DNA of 64,000 bases from Halalkalibacter alkalisediminis. Its GTDB lineage: Bacteria; Bacillota; Bacilli; Bacillales; Bacillaceae_D. The DNA is taken from positions 357,412-421,411 of the forward strand of contig NZ_JAQQWT010000003.1 of assembly GCF_028610705.1 (NCBI RefSeq). Reading direction: 5' to 3'. The notes beneath the pieces are model-generated. The model was not told the DNA's origin. It worked only from the letters and a program-made list of their open reading frames with translations, and did no database searches. This document shows positions 10,589 through 18,862 of this stretch, piece after piece. How positions within the stretch are numbered: the first letter of the stretch is position 1; each line of letters opens with the position of its first letter. The translations under genes were made by a program, and so were the position numbers.

Positions 10589-11032
10589 TTATGATAAATG
10601 TTGTTGCACAAGACGATTCACAAGACCACCATCAGCTTTTCCTTTAACCTTAGGCATGACTGCTCCCATGACCTTACCCATGTCTGCTTTGGTTGAAGCA
10701 CCAACATCGGCAATTGCTTCTACAACAATCTTCGATACTTCTTCTTCAGAAAGCTGTTCTGGCATATAGACCACAAGCACAGCAATTTCATCACGTAGCT
10801 TGGAAGCTAGATCTTCTCGGTTAGCTTGTTCAAACTCATGGAGGGAATCCTTGCGTTGTTTCAGTTCGCGATTAAGCACCGTAAGGCTTTCATCGTCCGT
10901 CAACTCACGTCCGAGCTTAATCTGCTCGTTTTGCAACGACGACTTTACCATACGGATGACAGAGAGTCTATCCTTTTCCTTGTTCTTCATCGCATTCTTC
11001 ATGTCTTGATTCAAACGTTCAAGAAGATTCAA
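10589..11032 (-). CDS. yqeY: GatB/YqeY domain protein
   Basis: Small helical protein of the YqeY family, which shares the tRNA-binding tail domain of the GatB amidotransferase subunit; its own role is unclear. The family features [19 protein letters not shown] at the amino end and [17 protein letters not shown] near the carboxyl end are intact. The TTG at 11032 is preferred because GAGAGGG lies about seven bases upstream; a GTG at 11041 would be inside that site. The product is 147 residues, the usual length. It follows rpsU by 22 bases, the conserved Bacillus arrangement. Confidence 0.93.
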   Translation of the reverse strand: MNLLERLNQDMKNAMKNKEKDRLSVIRMVKSSLQNEQIKLGRELTDDESLTVLNRELKQRKDSLHEFEQANREDLASKLRDEIAVLVVYMPEQLSEEEVSKIVVEAIADVGASTKADMGKVMGAVMPKVKGKADGGLVNRLVQQHLS

Positions 11033-11054
11033 TGAAAGCACCCTCTCACTTCAA

Positions 11055-11228
11055 TTAGAACTTACGTTTTCTTGCTGCTTCAGATTTCTTCTTACGCTTA
11101 ACACTAGGCTTTTCATAGTGCTTACGCTTTTTAACCTCAGCCAACGTTCCTTCTTTAGAGAGTGATCTCTTGAAGCGACGAAGTGCAGCATCAATCGATT
11201 CGTTTTTGCGAACACGAGTTTCTGCCAT
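11055..11228 (-). CDS. rpsU: 30S ribosomal protein S21
   Basis: Small basic ribosomal protein S21, part of the 30S platform near the mRNA exit and Shine-Dalgarno helix. It is exactly 57 residues from the ATG at 11228, the normal length. It carries the family signature [20 protein letters not shown] and a lysine/arginine-rich carboxyl end. GGAGGGAGGG lies just upstream. A strong sigma-A promoter is about 70 bases upstream, and yqeY follows in the same transcript. Confidence 0.97.
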   Translation of the reverse strand: MAETRVRKNESIDAALRRFKRSLSKEGTLAEVKKRKHYEKPSVKRKKKSEAARKRKF

Positions 11229-11295
11229 TATATTTCCCTCCCTCCGAAACAACCAACTCAGGACGTACATATAATTCAAGTGCACGTCTTATAGA

Positions 11296-11324
11296 ATTAT
11301 AATATATCGAAATCAATAGGTCAA
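11296..11324 (-). promoter_or_regulatory. sigma-A promoter of rpsU-yqeY
   Basis: On the minus strand TTGACC (11324-11319), 17 bases, TATAAT (11301-11296): an almost perfect vegetative promoter, fitting a ribosomal protein gene. From 11325 to about 11507 I see nothing further. Confidence 0.88.
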
Positions 11325-11507
11325 CCGAAAAACGACATTTTCCTTCGTTTTTACAAATTCTAGGGATAATAATAAAACATGTATTATCAAATTACTCTCG
11401 CTTAACAACTCATGAATCTGTTTAGATAGTAAACTCTACAAGCAAGCTATTGTCTGGGAATGGATATGCAACACCGGATTAGGGTCGTGTAATTATAAAA
11501 ATACGTA

Positions 11508-11539
11508 ATAAAACCTCTTCTATTAAAAAGAGAAGAGGT
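11508..11539 (-). terminator. terminator of the liv / acyl-CoA operon
   Basis: Nine-base perfect stem (11513-11521 with 11531-11539) around a purine-rich loop, with a short T run (TTTATTA) after it on the minus strand. It lies just downstream of the substrate-binding protein gene. Confidence 0.75.
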
Positions 11540-11554
11540 CGATCGATTTATTAA

Positions 11555-12775
11555 TTAATCCTCAACATGCATAATTTCTCCATTTTCTATCGCCGCGATG
11601 GAAGCCACCCAATCAAAACCGTTATTTTCAACCCCTGTTAAATGCCAAACAAGTTTATCTTCAGGCAAAGCTTTCACACCAGCATCCATTTGTGCCATAA
11701 TCGCATTAGGATCATCTACTGTACCAGCTAATTTCATAGCCTCAACAATAACATACAAGGCTTGGTAATTAAAGGCTGATTCTGCTGTCGGCACACGTCC
11801 GTACTCCCCTTCAAACTTCTCAATAAAACTAGCTGCTCCAGCTGCATTGCTATCTCGAATTGGCAACATTCCGATTGCTCCCTCGATTTCCTCTAACGAA
11901 ACGATGCTGTCCATTTCTTCAAACTTTGCTTGATCCATCACCATAAAACCACCTTCAAAACCTAAGTCACGCGCCGCCTTCATTAATAAAGCTGTAGGTT
12001 CAGAAGGGCCACCAACAAAAATCACATCAGGGTTTTGATTTAAGGCATTAGTTACAATGGGAAAAAAGTCTGTATCTTTTCCGAAATCAACTTCCCCATC
12101 ATAAACCACTTCGCCACCATGTTCTTTCCAAACTGGCACTAACTCCTCTGTCCAATCTTTCCCGTATTGCGTCGCTGTTGGAAGTAGCGCTAAGCGTTTA
12201 CCGAAGCGTTCTTGCTGATACGTTACAAACGGTTCTGGATATTGATCATACGCAGGAGGAATGCGCAAGGTTAATTCGTTTCCTTGAGTTAAGATATCGG
12301 GTTCACTTGTGTAAGCCGCAATCAAGAAATTATCTTGTTCATTAAAGACTTGTGTAGCGAATACTCCACCACTATGCGGGACAAATACGACAGATGTGTT
12401 ATGTTCCTGGACAAGACGTCTTGCATTTGTACCTGCTTCGTTCGGTAAGTACATATCATCTAATGTGACTAAGTTTATCTTATACGTTGTGCCATTCACT
12501 TCAAAGCCACCAGAATCATTAATCTCTTCTGTAGCCATCCTTACTCCTGCCACCGTATTTTCGCCATAAAACGCTGCTGGTCCACTTAGTGGTCCTGTGT
12601 AGCCGATGTTTAGAACTTCTTCCCTTGCTTCTGTTTTTAGAATTTCCATCTCTTCCCCTTCTGGAGCAGGAGAACTACTACCTCCTGATTGTGTCGTCCC
12701 GCCACCCGAACAAGCTGATAATACCATTAATCCAACAGCCAAACACGATAGGAACCAACCATTCTTTTTTTTCAT
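11555..12775 (-). CDS. ABC transporter substrate-binding lipoprotein, LIV type
   Basis: Extracellular solute-binding protein of the leucine/branched-chain family (periplasmic-binding-protein type I fold), anchored by lipid. A signal peptide with a lipobox (MVLSAC, cysteine near residue 21) is followed by a serine/glycine linker. The mature part begins with NIGYTGPLSGPAAFYGEN, a family hallmark. Three ATGs follow one another (12781, 12778, 12775); the last stands eight bases from GGGGG and is preferred. It is last in a livH-livM-livG-livF-binding protein order. Because fatty-acid degradation genes precede it in the same direction, the ligand may be a carboxylic acid rather than an amino acid. 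Confidence 0.92.
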   Translation of the reverse strand: MKKKNGWFLSCLAVGLMVLSACSGGGTTQSGGSSSPAPEGEEMEILKTEAREEVLNIGYTGPLSGPAAFYGENTVAGVRMATEEINDSGGFEVNGTTYKINLVTLDDMYLPNEAGTNARRLVQEHNTSVVFVPHSGGVFATQVFNEQDNFLIAAYTSEPDILTQGNELTLRIPPAYDQYPEPFVTYQQERFGKRLALLPTATQYGKDWTEELVPVWKEHGGEVVYDGEVDFGKDTDFFPIVTNALNQNPDVIFVGGPSEPTALLMKAARDLGFEGGFMVMDQAKFEEMDSIVSLEEIEGAIGMLPIRDSNAAGAASFIEKFEGEYGRVPTAESAFNYQALYVIVEAMKLAGTVDDPNAIMAQMDAGVKALPEDKLVWHLTGVENNGFDWVASIAAIENGEIMHVED

Positions 12776-12809
12776 CATCATTTCCCCCATTTCATATCTA
12801 TGGAAACCC

Positions 12810-13517
12810 CTAGGCGCCAATATACGCTTTGCGGATTTCGTCATTTTCAAGCAAAGATTCCCTCGTGCCTTCAATTGCTAAAGCTCCGTTCTCTAAAACA
12901 TATCCCCTTGACGAGATGGAGAGGGCTGCATAAGCATTTTGTTCTGCAAGCAAAACCGTCACACCAGATTGATTAATATCTTGAATAACCGAAAACATCT
13001 GTTTGACTATTAAAGGTGCAAGGCCAAGAGAAGGCTCGTCAAGCATGAGTAATTTAGGCTTAGCCATAAGAGCACGACCAATTGCCACCATTTGCTGTTG
13101 CCCCCCGCTTAAACTTCCTGCTAGTGCTTGGCGCTTGGCTATCAAGTCAGGAAACAATTCATAAATTCGTTCCAATTGCCTTGTTATTTCAGCTTTATCT
13201 CTTTTATACGAGTAAGCACCCATTTTTAAATTTTCATGAACTGACATTTGGGCAAATAGCATTCTCCCTTCTGCACATTGAACGACTCCTTCTTTCACAA
13301 TTTGACTAGGAGATAATCGGATTAGTCCTTTATTAGAAAACTCAATCTCACCAGATGTTGGCCTTTTCAGCCCACTTATGGTGTGAAATAACGTACTTTT
13401 TCCTGCTCCATTTGCCCCCAAAAGAACGACAAGCTCGCCTTCATTTACTTCAATATTCACATCATTCAATACAGCGTTTGCACCTTGGTGAACGTGTAGG
13501 TTACGAAGCACTAGCAT
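12810..13517 (-). CDS. livF: LIV-type ABC transporter ATP-binding protein LivF
   Basis: One of the two ATPase subunits of the LIV-type importer, on the cytoplasmic face. The 235-residue protein has Walker A GANGAGKS at about 33-40, a canonical signature LSGGQQQ, Walker B LLMLDEPSLGLAP and the H-loop region LLAEQNAYAAL. The LAEQN ending is typical of LivF rather than LivG. It overlaps the end of livG by 17 bases and is followed by the binding-protein gene. The transported compound cannot be inferred from the ATPase. Confidence 0.93.
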   Translation of the reverse strand: MLVLRNLHVHQGANAVLNDVNIEVNEGELVVLLGANGAGKSTLFHTISGLKRPTSGEIEFSNKGLIRLSPSQIVKEGVVQCAEGRMLFAQMSVHENLKMGAYSYKRDKAEITRQLERIYELFPDLIAKRQALAGSLSGGQQQMVAIGRALMAKPKLLMLDEPSLGLAPLIVKQMFSVIQDINQSGVTVLLAEQNAYAALSISSRGYVLENGALAIEGTRESLLENDEIRKAYIGA

Positions 13518-14283
13518 TATCTGTTCCTCCCCCTAAATAAGCATTAATAACGCTTTCATTTTCTCGGATTTCTTTTGGTGACCCATCAGCAATTTTCTGA
13601 CCGTGATTTAACACAATAATGTGATCGGCAAGAGACATGACCATGGGCATTTTATGTTCGATAAGGCATACCGTTTTCCCATGGTTGACCATTTTTTTCA
13701 TTAGATCTGCTAAGCCTTCTGTTTCATCTGGATTAACCCCCGCAGCAGGTTCATCGAGCAGAACCAACTCTGGGTCCGTTGCCAAGGCTAATGCAAACGC
13801 AACTCGCTTCTGTTGTTCCTGTGTAATAGAAGAAATGGGTGCATAAGCAAGCGAACTAACGCCTACAAAATCTAAAACTTCTTCAGCTTTATCCAAGCAC
13901 ATCTTTTCTTCTAGTCTCTCTCTTTTTGTACGGAAGAGAGCGTCTATTAAGCCAGACTTTGTGCGCAAACGATGGCCTACAATAACATTTTCAAGCACCG
14001 TCGCCTGCTCAAATAAATGTGTCGTTTGAAAGGTTCGACCAATTCCAAGCCTGGCAACATTTTCAGCCTTCAACTTGGAGATGTCTTGCCCTTTAAAGAT
14101 AATCCTACCTGTTGTTGGTAAATGGAAACCACTAATCAAATTAAAAAACGTCGATTTCCCAGCCCCGTTCGGACCTATGACAGCAGTGATTTTTCCTCGC
14201 TCAATTGATGCACTAACGTTTTGAACAGCCGTTAATCCACCAAATGATTTCGTCAACTGATCAATCGTTAATAGCACGGGCAT
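13501..14283 (-). CDS. livG: LIV-type ABC transporter ATP-binding protein LivG, altered signature motif
   Basis: Second ATPase subunit of the importer, about 260 residues. Walker A is GPNGAGKS, Walker B is LVLLDEPAAGVNP, and IEHKMPMVMSLADHI is the LivG-type H-loop stretch. The signature loop is unusual: where LivG proteins generally have L-x-x-G-Q-Q, this one reads ITQEQQKR, with glutamate in place of the conserved glycine. The ATG at 14283 is four bases after AAGG; a GTG two codons later (14277) is better spaced from AAGAAGG and may be the true start. It overlaps the end of livM by 23 bases. Confidence 0.9.
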   Translation of the reverse strand: MPVLLTIDQLTKSFGGLTAVQNVSASIERGKITAVIGPNGAGKSTFFNLISGFHLPTTGRIIFKGQDISKLKAENVARLGIGRTFQTTHLFEQATVLENVIVGHRLRTKSGLIDALFRTKRERLEEKMCLDKAEEVLDFVGVSSLAYAPISSITQEQQKRVAFALALATDPELVLLDEPAAGVNPDETEGLADLMKKMVNHGKTVCLIEHKMPMVMSLADHIIVLNHGQKIADGSPKEIRENESVINAYLGGGTDNASAS

Positions 14284-15259
14284 CACCTTCTTTACTTTTT
14301 GTAACTCCAACATCCATTTTTCGATTACGTTTTGCCTTCCACATAAGGTAACCACCAACAATTCCTCTTGGATAAAATAAAATAAGTAAGACGACAATCG
14401 GGCCAAATACGAGCATTCGAAACTCTTCCAAAAATTGCAGCATCTGTGTAAGGACAACCACGATTAATGTTCCAATGATTGGACCCGCTAATGTACCAAT
14501 CCCACCTACTAACAAATAAAGTAAAAGCTCAAATGCAACATGAATATCAGCCATTTGTGGACCAATGAAGCGAACATGAGACGCATAAAGAGCTCCAGCC
14601 ATTCCTGCAAAAGCAGCCGACAAAACAAATGCTAATAGTTTGTTTTTCATAACTGAGATACCCAGTGTTTGAGCCAATTCTTCGCTGTTCCTAATCGCAA
14701 CAAATGTTTTACCAAGGAGAGAATGAACGATTCGGTACATAACAAAAATCGTAAGTATTAAAAAGAAAAGCATTAGATAGTAATAAGAAATCATTGACTC
14801 AAAACGCAATGGGCCAATTGGAGATGGATTGGGGATTCCGATAAGACCTCTTACCCCACCTGTTAAGTTCGATTTGTAGATAATCAGGTAAATCATAAAA
14901 CCGACAGACATCGTGTAAATAGCAAAGAAATGTGATTTTGTTCGAAGTGCGATCAAACCAATTCCTAAACTAATAATAGCTGTTAGAATAATAGCCACTA
15001 TAAACGCTAACCAAAAAGGAATTTCACCCTTAACCGTTAGAAGTCCAAGACCATACGCTCCTATCGCAAAGAATCCAGCATGAGCTAAGGATAATTGTCC
15101 GGTTAACCCTGTTATCGTGTTTAATCCATAAACCGCTATGGACCATATAAAAACCAATATTAAAACTTGCATGTAGTACTGGTTCGTAATAATCAACGGA
15201 AACAATATAACGGCCGCTAATAATATACCGTATAACCAAACCTTCTTATCTATCTTCAT
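14261..15259 (-). CDS. livM: LIV-type ABC transporter permease LivM
   Basis: Membrane subunit of the importer, 332 residues, with about eight to ten hydrophobic helices. It carries the LivM signature GLTGQLSLAHAGFFAIGAY near residue 52 and GGIGTLAGPIIGT near residue 250, the loop that contacts the ATPases. The carboxyl tail is charged and cytoplasmic. The start is directly next to the livH stop, and its end overlaps livG, so livH-livM-livG-livF are translated as a unit. Confidence 0.94.
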   Translation of the reverse strand: MKIDKKVWLYGILLAAVILFPLIITNQYYMQVLILVFIWSIAVYGLNTITGLTGQLSLAHAGFFAIGAYGLGLLTVKGEIPFWLAFIVAIILTAIISLGIGLIALRTKSHFFAIYTMSVGFMIYLIIYKSNLTGGVRGLIGIPNPSPIGPLRFESMISYYYLMLFFLILTIFVMYRIVHSLLGKTFVAIRNSEELAQTLGISVMKNKLLAFVLSAAFAGMAGALYASHVRFIGPQMADIHVAFELLLYLLVGGIGTLAGPIIGTLIVVVLTQMLQFLEEFRMLVFGPIVVLLILFYPRGIVGGYLMWKAKRNRKMDVGVTKSKEGDARAIND

Positions 15260-16123
15260 TTATTTAACCCCCTTTGCAAATAAACCGGTTGGCTTAAGGG
15301 TTAAGATAAGTACTAATAGGAAGAACGCAATTAAGTCTTTATAATCAGCTGAAAGGTAAGTGGCACCCAAACTCTCCGCCATTCCTAAAATATATCCGCC
15401 TATAATAGCTCCTGGTATACTCCCCATTCCACCAATAATAATGATGACAAAGGCTTTCATAATAACCAAATTACCCATGCTTGGAAAAACTAAATTAATA
15501 GGGGCGGATAAGGCAGCGGCGGCAGCGGCAAGACCACCTGCAATAGCAAATGTCATCATCGCGACTCGACTAGAGTGAATACCGACTAGAAACGCCCCAC
15601 TGCGATTTTGAGACATCGCAATAATAGCTGCTCCCGTCATTGTCCTAGTCAAAAAGAGGTGAAGCAAGATCATGAGTAAAACAGCAGCAACAATAACCAA
15701 AATTCTTTGAATTGTAACTGTTAATCCTAGTATTTGGATAGAATCACCATACGGAGTCACCATACGTTGATACTGACTTCCCCAAATATATTGAGCAAAT
15801 GATTCTAGAAAAAATAGCATACCAATAGCTGCAATCATAATAGGAAGTGGATCTTTTGCATCTAGTCGACTAAACACCAAACGTTCCATCAAGATTGACA
15901 GAAAAGCAACAACTACTACAGCAATTGCTATCGCCAACCAATAATTGATTCCAAGTGCCGTCATTACCGTCAAGGCTACATAAGCACCGACCATATATAG
16001 AGCTCCGTGAGCAAAATTCGGTACATGCAAAATGCCAAATACTAGCGTCAATCCTAGAGCAACTAAACTGTAAACGCTTCCAACAGTAAGGCCGTTTAAT
16101 AATTGTTGAAAGAATAGTTCCAC
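15260..16123 (-). CDS. livH: LIV-type ABC transporter permease LivH
   Basis: First membrane subunit of the importer, 287 residues and highly hydrophobic. The LivH hallmarks are LNGLTVGSVYSLVALGLTLV at the amino end, HGALYMVGAYVA, and GGMGSIPGAIIGGYILG near residue 230. The start is GTG at 16123 with AAAAGGAGGGTG upstream. A 102-base foldable element lies between 16153 and 16254, immediately before this gene, and could influence its expression. Confidence 0.94.
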   Translation of the reverse strand: MELFFQQLLNGLTVGSVYSLVALGLTLVFGILHVPNFAHGALYMVGAYVALTVMTALGINYWLAIAIAVVVVAFLSILMERLVFSRLDAKDPLPIMIAAIGMLFFLESFAQYIWGSQYQRMVTPYGDSIQILGLTVTIQRILVIVAAVLLMILLHLFLTRTMTGAAIIAMSQNRSGAFLVGIHSSRVAMMTFAIAGGLAAAAAALSAPINLVFPSMGNLVIMKAFVIIIIGGMGSIPGAIIGGYILGMAESLGATYLSADYKDLIAFFLLVLILTLKPTGLFAKGVK

Positions 16124-16152
16124 GATTCACCCTCCTTTTAAGAATTTGTTAC

Positions 16153-16254
16153 AGCAATGAGTGTCCATGAAGATTAAAGCCTCTCATAGAGAGCGAGCTT
16201 CCCGTATCTATGAGACACTTACCATTTTAGACAAAATAGTAAACACTCATTGCT
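16153..16254 (-). ncRNA. candidate structured leader RNA (three-way junction) upstream of livH
   Basis: Three nested helices are visible. The outer perfect 12-base arms are 16153-16164 with 16243-16254. A 10-base stem with a four-base loop is 16219-16228 with 16233-16242; it is perfect only as minus-strand RNA, where one position is a G-U pair. A nine-base perfect stem is 16182-16190 with 16207-16215, with a 16-base loop. Together they form a compact junction ending about 30 bases before livH. There is no T run, so it is not a plain terminator. It may be a riboswitch-like leader, a processing signal between the acyl-CoA genes and the transporter, or a small inverted-repeat element; I match no known class. 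Confidence 0.5.
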
Positions 16255-16284
16255 CTTTAGATCATAGTCTTAAATCAACATTCG

Positions 16285-17268
16285 CTACGGTTTTAAGATT
16301 AACTTCCCAACTGTCTTTCTTCCTTGCAGGAGCGTGTGGACGCTTGCGGCTTCTTCTAACCGATAAATTCCACCAATTTGTAATTTTAATTCTCCTTTTC
16401 CAACAAAGGTTAATAACTCCTTCATACTCGACTGCAATAAAGCTGGCTTACGCATAATTTGTGGCAGAAAAAATCCAATGACGGATTGATTGCGGGCCAT
16501 CAATGAGGACGGATTAAAAGGACTTTGCTCCCCACTAGCGACTCCGTAGACAACGAGACGACCAAAAGTAGCCAAACATTTTAAGGTATCGATAAAAACA
16601 CGTCCTCCAGCCATTTCTAAAGCAATGTCAACACCCTTTCCGTTCGTCGCTTCGAGCACTTTTTCATGCCAATTCTCTTCGCTATAGTTCACTAAAACAT
16701 CTGCTCCTAGCTTCTTAGCAAGCTCTAACTTTTCACTTGTACTAGCCGTCGCAATCACTTTATTCGCACCAAAGAGTTTGGCTAGTTGAACAGCAATGGT
16801 TCCTACACCTCCCGCTGCCGCATGAACGAGCACCGTCTCTCCTGGCTCAATTCGCCCCATTGTTTTTAAAATATGATAAGCGCTTAACCCTTGTAGAGGA
16901 AGAGAAACCGCAAGTTCAAAGCTTACGTTTTCTGGTACAGGCATTAACCCTCTTTCATCAGCAATAGAATATTCTGCATAGCCCGTTGCACGCTTGGAAC
17001 CAAGTAACGTGACAACACGGTCACCTGGTTTTACTGCTTTGACTTCTGAACCGACTTCTTCAATAATCCCAGCCACTTCAGCACCAGGAACGAATGGAAG
17101 CGGTGTTGGTATTACATACTGCCCTTCTCTTCTCGCTGTATCTGCATAATTCACACCGATGGCTTCTATTTTTATTAATACTTCTTTCGCTTCGGGAGCC
17201 GGACGATCAAGGTTCACTACCTTTAACACATCTGGACCTCCATAAGTCGTTATTTGAACAGCTTTCAT
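16285..17268 (-). CDS. quinone oxidoreductase / zinc-less medium-chain dehydrogenase
   Basis: NADPH-dependent oxidoreductase of the quinone-reductase branch of the medium-chain dehydrogenase family, 327 residues. The catalytic amino half has GVNYADTARREGQY and FVPGAEVAGIIEEVG. The Rossmann half has the nucleotide motif AAAGGVGTIAVQLAK followed by GADVLVNY. No structural-zinc cysteine cluster is seen, consistent with this branch. The ATG at 17268 is nine bases after AGGAAGG. It follows an enoyl-CoA hydratase by 14 bases, so it probably reduces an enoyl or oxidised intermediate of the same pathway; the exact substrate is unknown. Confidence 0.88.
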   Translation of the reverse strand: MKAVQITTYGGPDVLKVVNLDRPAPEAKEVLIKIEAIGVNYADTARREGQYVIPTPLPFVPGAEVAGIIEEVGSEVKAVKPGDRVVTLLGSKRATGYAEYSIADERGLMPVPENVSFELAVSLPLQGLSAYHILKTMGRIEPGETVLVHAAAGGVGTIAVQLAKLFGANKVIATASTSEKLELAKKLGADVLVNYSEENWHEKVLEATNGKGVDIALEMAGGRVFIDTLKCLATFGRLVVYGVASGEQSPFNPSSLMARNQSVIGFFLPQIMRKPALLQSSMKELLTFVGKGELKLQIGGIYRLEEAASVHTLLQGRKTVGKLILKP

Positions 17269-17282
17269 TTTTCTCATCCTTC

Positions 17283-18071
17283 CTAATTTCCTTTAAAGTT
17301 TGGCTTTCGTTTTTCTTTAAAAGCGCTTACGCCTTCGTGATGATCATTAGTGGTAACCATCATCGATTGAGTAATCCGTTCAGCTTCTAGAATCTCTTGT
17401 AAACTCGCGGTATCTGCTAGATTTGTAAGCTTCTTCATTAAACCAATAGCCTTTACTGGTTGCTTTGTGAATGAAAGAGCAAATTCTCTTGTTTTTTCTT
17501 CCATTTCAGCCAGAGGGTATACATGATTAACTAAGCCCCATTGTTGAGCTTGTTTGGCATCAAGTGGTTCAGCTTTAAACAAAATCTCTTTTGCTTGATA
17601 AGGGGTGAGCGCACGTGGAATAAAGAAATGGCCACCTCCATCGGATACGAGTCCAACTTGAGCAAAACTTAAAATAAAGGAAGTTCCTTCTGCAGCAACG
17701 ATTAAATCACAAGCAAGGGCAAGATTGAAGCCTGCACCTGCAGCGAAACCATGAACGGCTGCAATAATAGGCTTCTCCAACTGCCTCATTTGTTCAATTA
17801 ACCCATTTAACTGACCGATGTGATCAAAGACCTCTACTGGACTTGCATCACCCATCGTCTTCACGTCTCCACCTGCACTAAATGATCTTCCCGCCCCTTT
17901 TATCACAACAACTTTAACTTCATCATCATCACTTGCTAATTGTAGATGCGTCTTTAATCCTATAATCATTTCTGGACTAAAAGCATTTAATGATTGTGGT
18001 CTATTCAGCGTTAACTCCATCAACCCATCCTGTATTGAAACAAGAAGATCTTTTGTTTCTGTTGTTTCCAC
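17283..18071 (-). CDS. enoyl-CoA hydratase/isomerase family protein
   Basis: Crotonase-fold enzyme, 262 residues, acting on acyl-CoA thioesters. The oxyanion-hole segment GAGRSFSAGGDVKTM and the second glycine-rich loop AAVHGFAAGAGFNLALACDL are visible, as is the tail GVSAFKEKRKPNF that covers the active site. In the position often holding a catalytic glutamate it reads VSDGGGHFFIPRAL. That resembles PaaG/isomerase-like members more than classic hydratases. The GTG at 18071 follows AGAGGGGGG; an extended start at 18101 would overlap the preceding SDR gene. It is part of the operon beginning at 24125. Confidence 0.88.
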   Translation of the reverse strand: METTETKDLLVSIQDGLMELTLNRPQSLNAFSPEMIIGLKTHLQLASDDDEVKVVVIKGAGRSFSAGGDVKTMGDASPVEVFDHIGQLNGLIEQMRQLEKPIIAAVHGFAAGAGFNLALACDLIVAAEGTSFILSFAQVGLVSDGGGHFFIPRALTPYQAKEILFKAEPLDAKQAQQWGLVNHVYPLAEMEEKTREFALSFTKQPVKAIGLMKKLTNLADTASLQEILEAERITQSMMVTTNDHHEGVSAFKEKRKPNFKGN

Positions 18072-18085
18072 CTTTATCCCCCCTC

Positions 18086-18850
18086 TTAAACGGTTAACCA
18101 ACCTCCATCAATGAGTAAGTCAGTCCCTGTCACATAACTAGAGTCCGATGATGCTAAAAATGCCACTGCTTTAGCCACCTCTTCAGCTCTGCCTATTCTC
18201 TTTAACAATGTATGGAGCTCTATCGCTTGATTAAAAGACGCATTTTCCAAGCTTTCTTTTGTCATAGGTGTTTCAATAAATCCAGGTGAAACAGAGTTGA
18301 CCCGCACACCATTTGAGGCTAGTTCCCCAGCTAACGCTTTCGTTAAATGAATTACAGCTGCTTTGGCAGTACTATAGTGCGGGATTTTCGCACCTGCTTT
18401 ATGACCTGATAATGAGGCAATATTTACAATGGCTTTATTCTCTGCTTTGGCATCAGCTAAAAGCGGTCCTACATGTTTAGCCATCAAAAACACACTTGTC
18501 ACATTCGTTTTTTGAACATACTCCCAATCCCATTCTTCTAATTGAAGAATGGATCCGCTAGATGAAGTACCAGCGTTATTAATTAGCACATGAACTACCT
18601 CAAAATTATCCTTCAAATAGGCAGCCAATAGTTCAACTTCTTCTTCAGCCGTTACATCAGCTACATAAACGTACGCATGCTGGTTATCTGATCTTTCGGA
18701 TACTATTTCGGCTACCGCTTCTAGTTTTTCTTTTGTCCGCCCAACTAAAACGACCGTAGCTCCTTCATCTGCCAATTGGATTGCTGTCGCTTTTCCAATT
18801 CCACTACCAGCACCTGTAATGACTGCGACCTGATTTTGAAATCGTTTCAA
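18086..18850 (-). CDS. SDR family oxidoreductase
   Basis: Short-chain dehydrogenase of the classical type, 254 residues, using NAD(P). The cofactor motif TGAGSGIG is at about 12-19, NNAG is near residue 90, and the catalytic serine and YSTAK are near residues 145-162. The carboxyl end YVTGTDLLIDGGWLTV is the usual family ending. In this position, between acyl-CoA dehydrogenase and enoyl-CoA hydratase genes, it most likely oxidises a 3-hydroxyacyl-CoA or related alcohol. It is 12 bases after the dehydrogenase gene. Confidence 0.9.
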   Translation of the reverse strand: MKRFQNQVAVITGAGSGIGKATAIQLADEGATVVLVGRTKEKLEAVAEIVSERSDNQHAYVYVADVTAEEEVELLAAYLKDNFEVVHVLINNAGTSSSGSILQLEEWDWEYVQKTNVTSVFLMAKHVGPLLADAKAENKAIVNIASLSGHKAGAKIPHYSTAKAAVIHLTKALAGELASNGVRVNSVSPGFIETPMTKESLENASFNQAIELHTLLKRIGRAEEVAKAVAFLASSDSSYVTGTDLLIDGGWLTV

Positions 18851-18862
18851 ATTCTTTCCTCC

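Noticed and set aside
17319-17334. Another AAGCGCTTAC cre-like stretch
   Set aside because: It encodes the conserved GVSAFKEKR tail of an enoyl-CoA hydratase, so the resemblance is explained by coding constraint.
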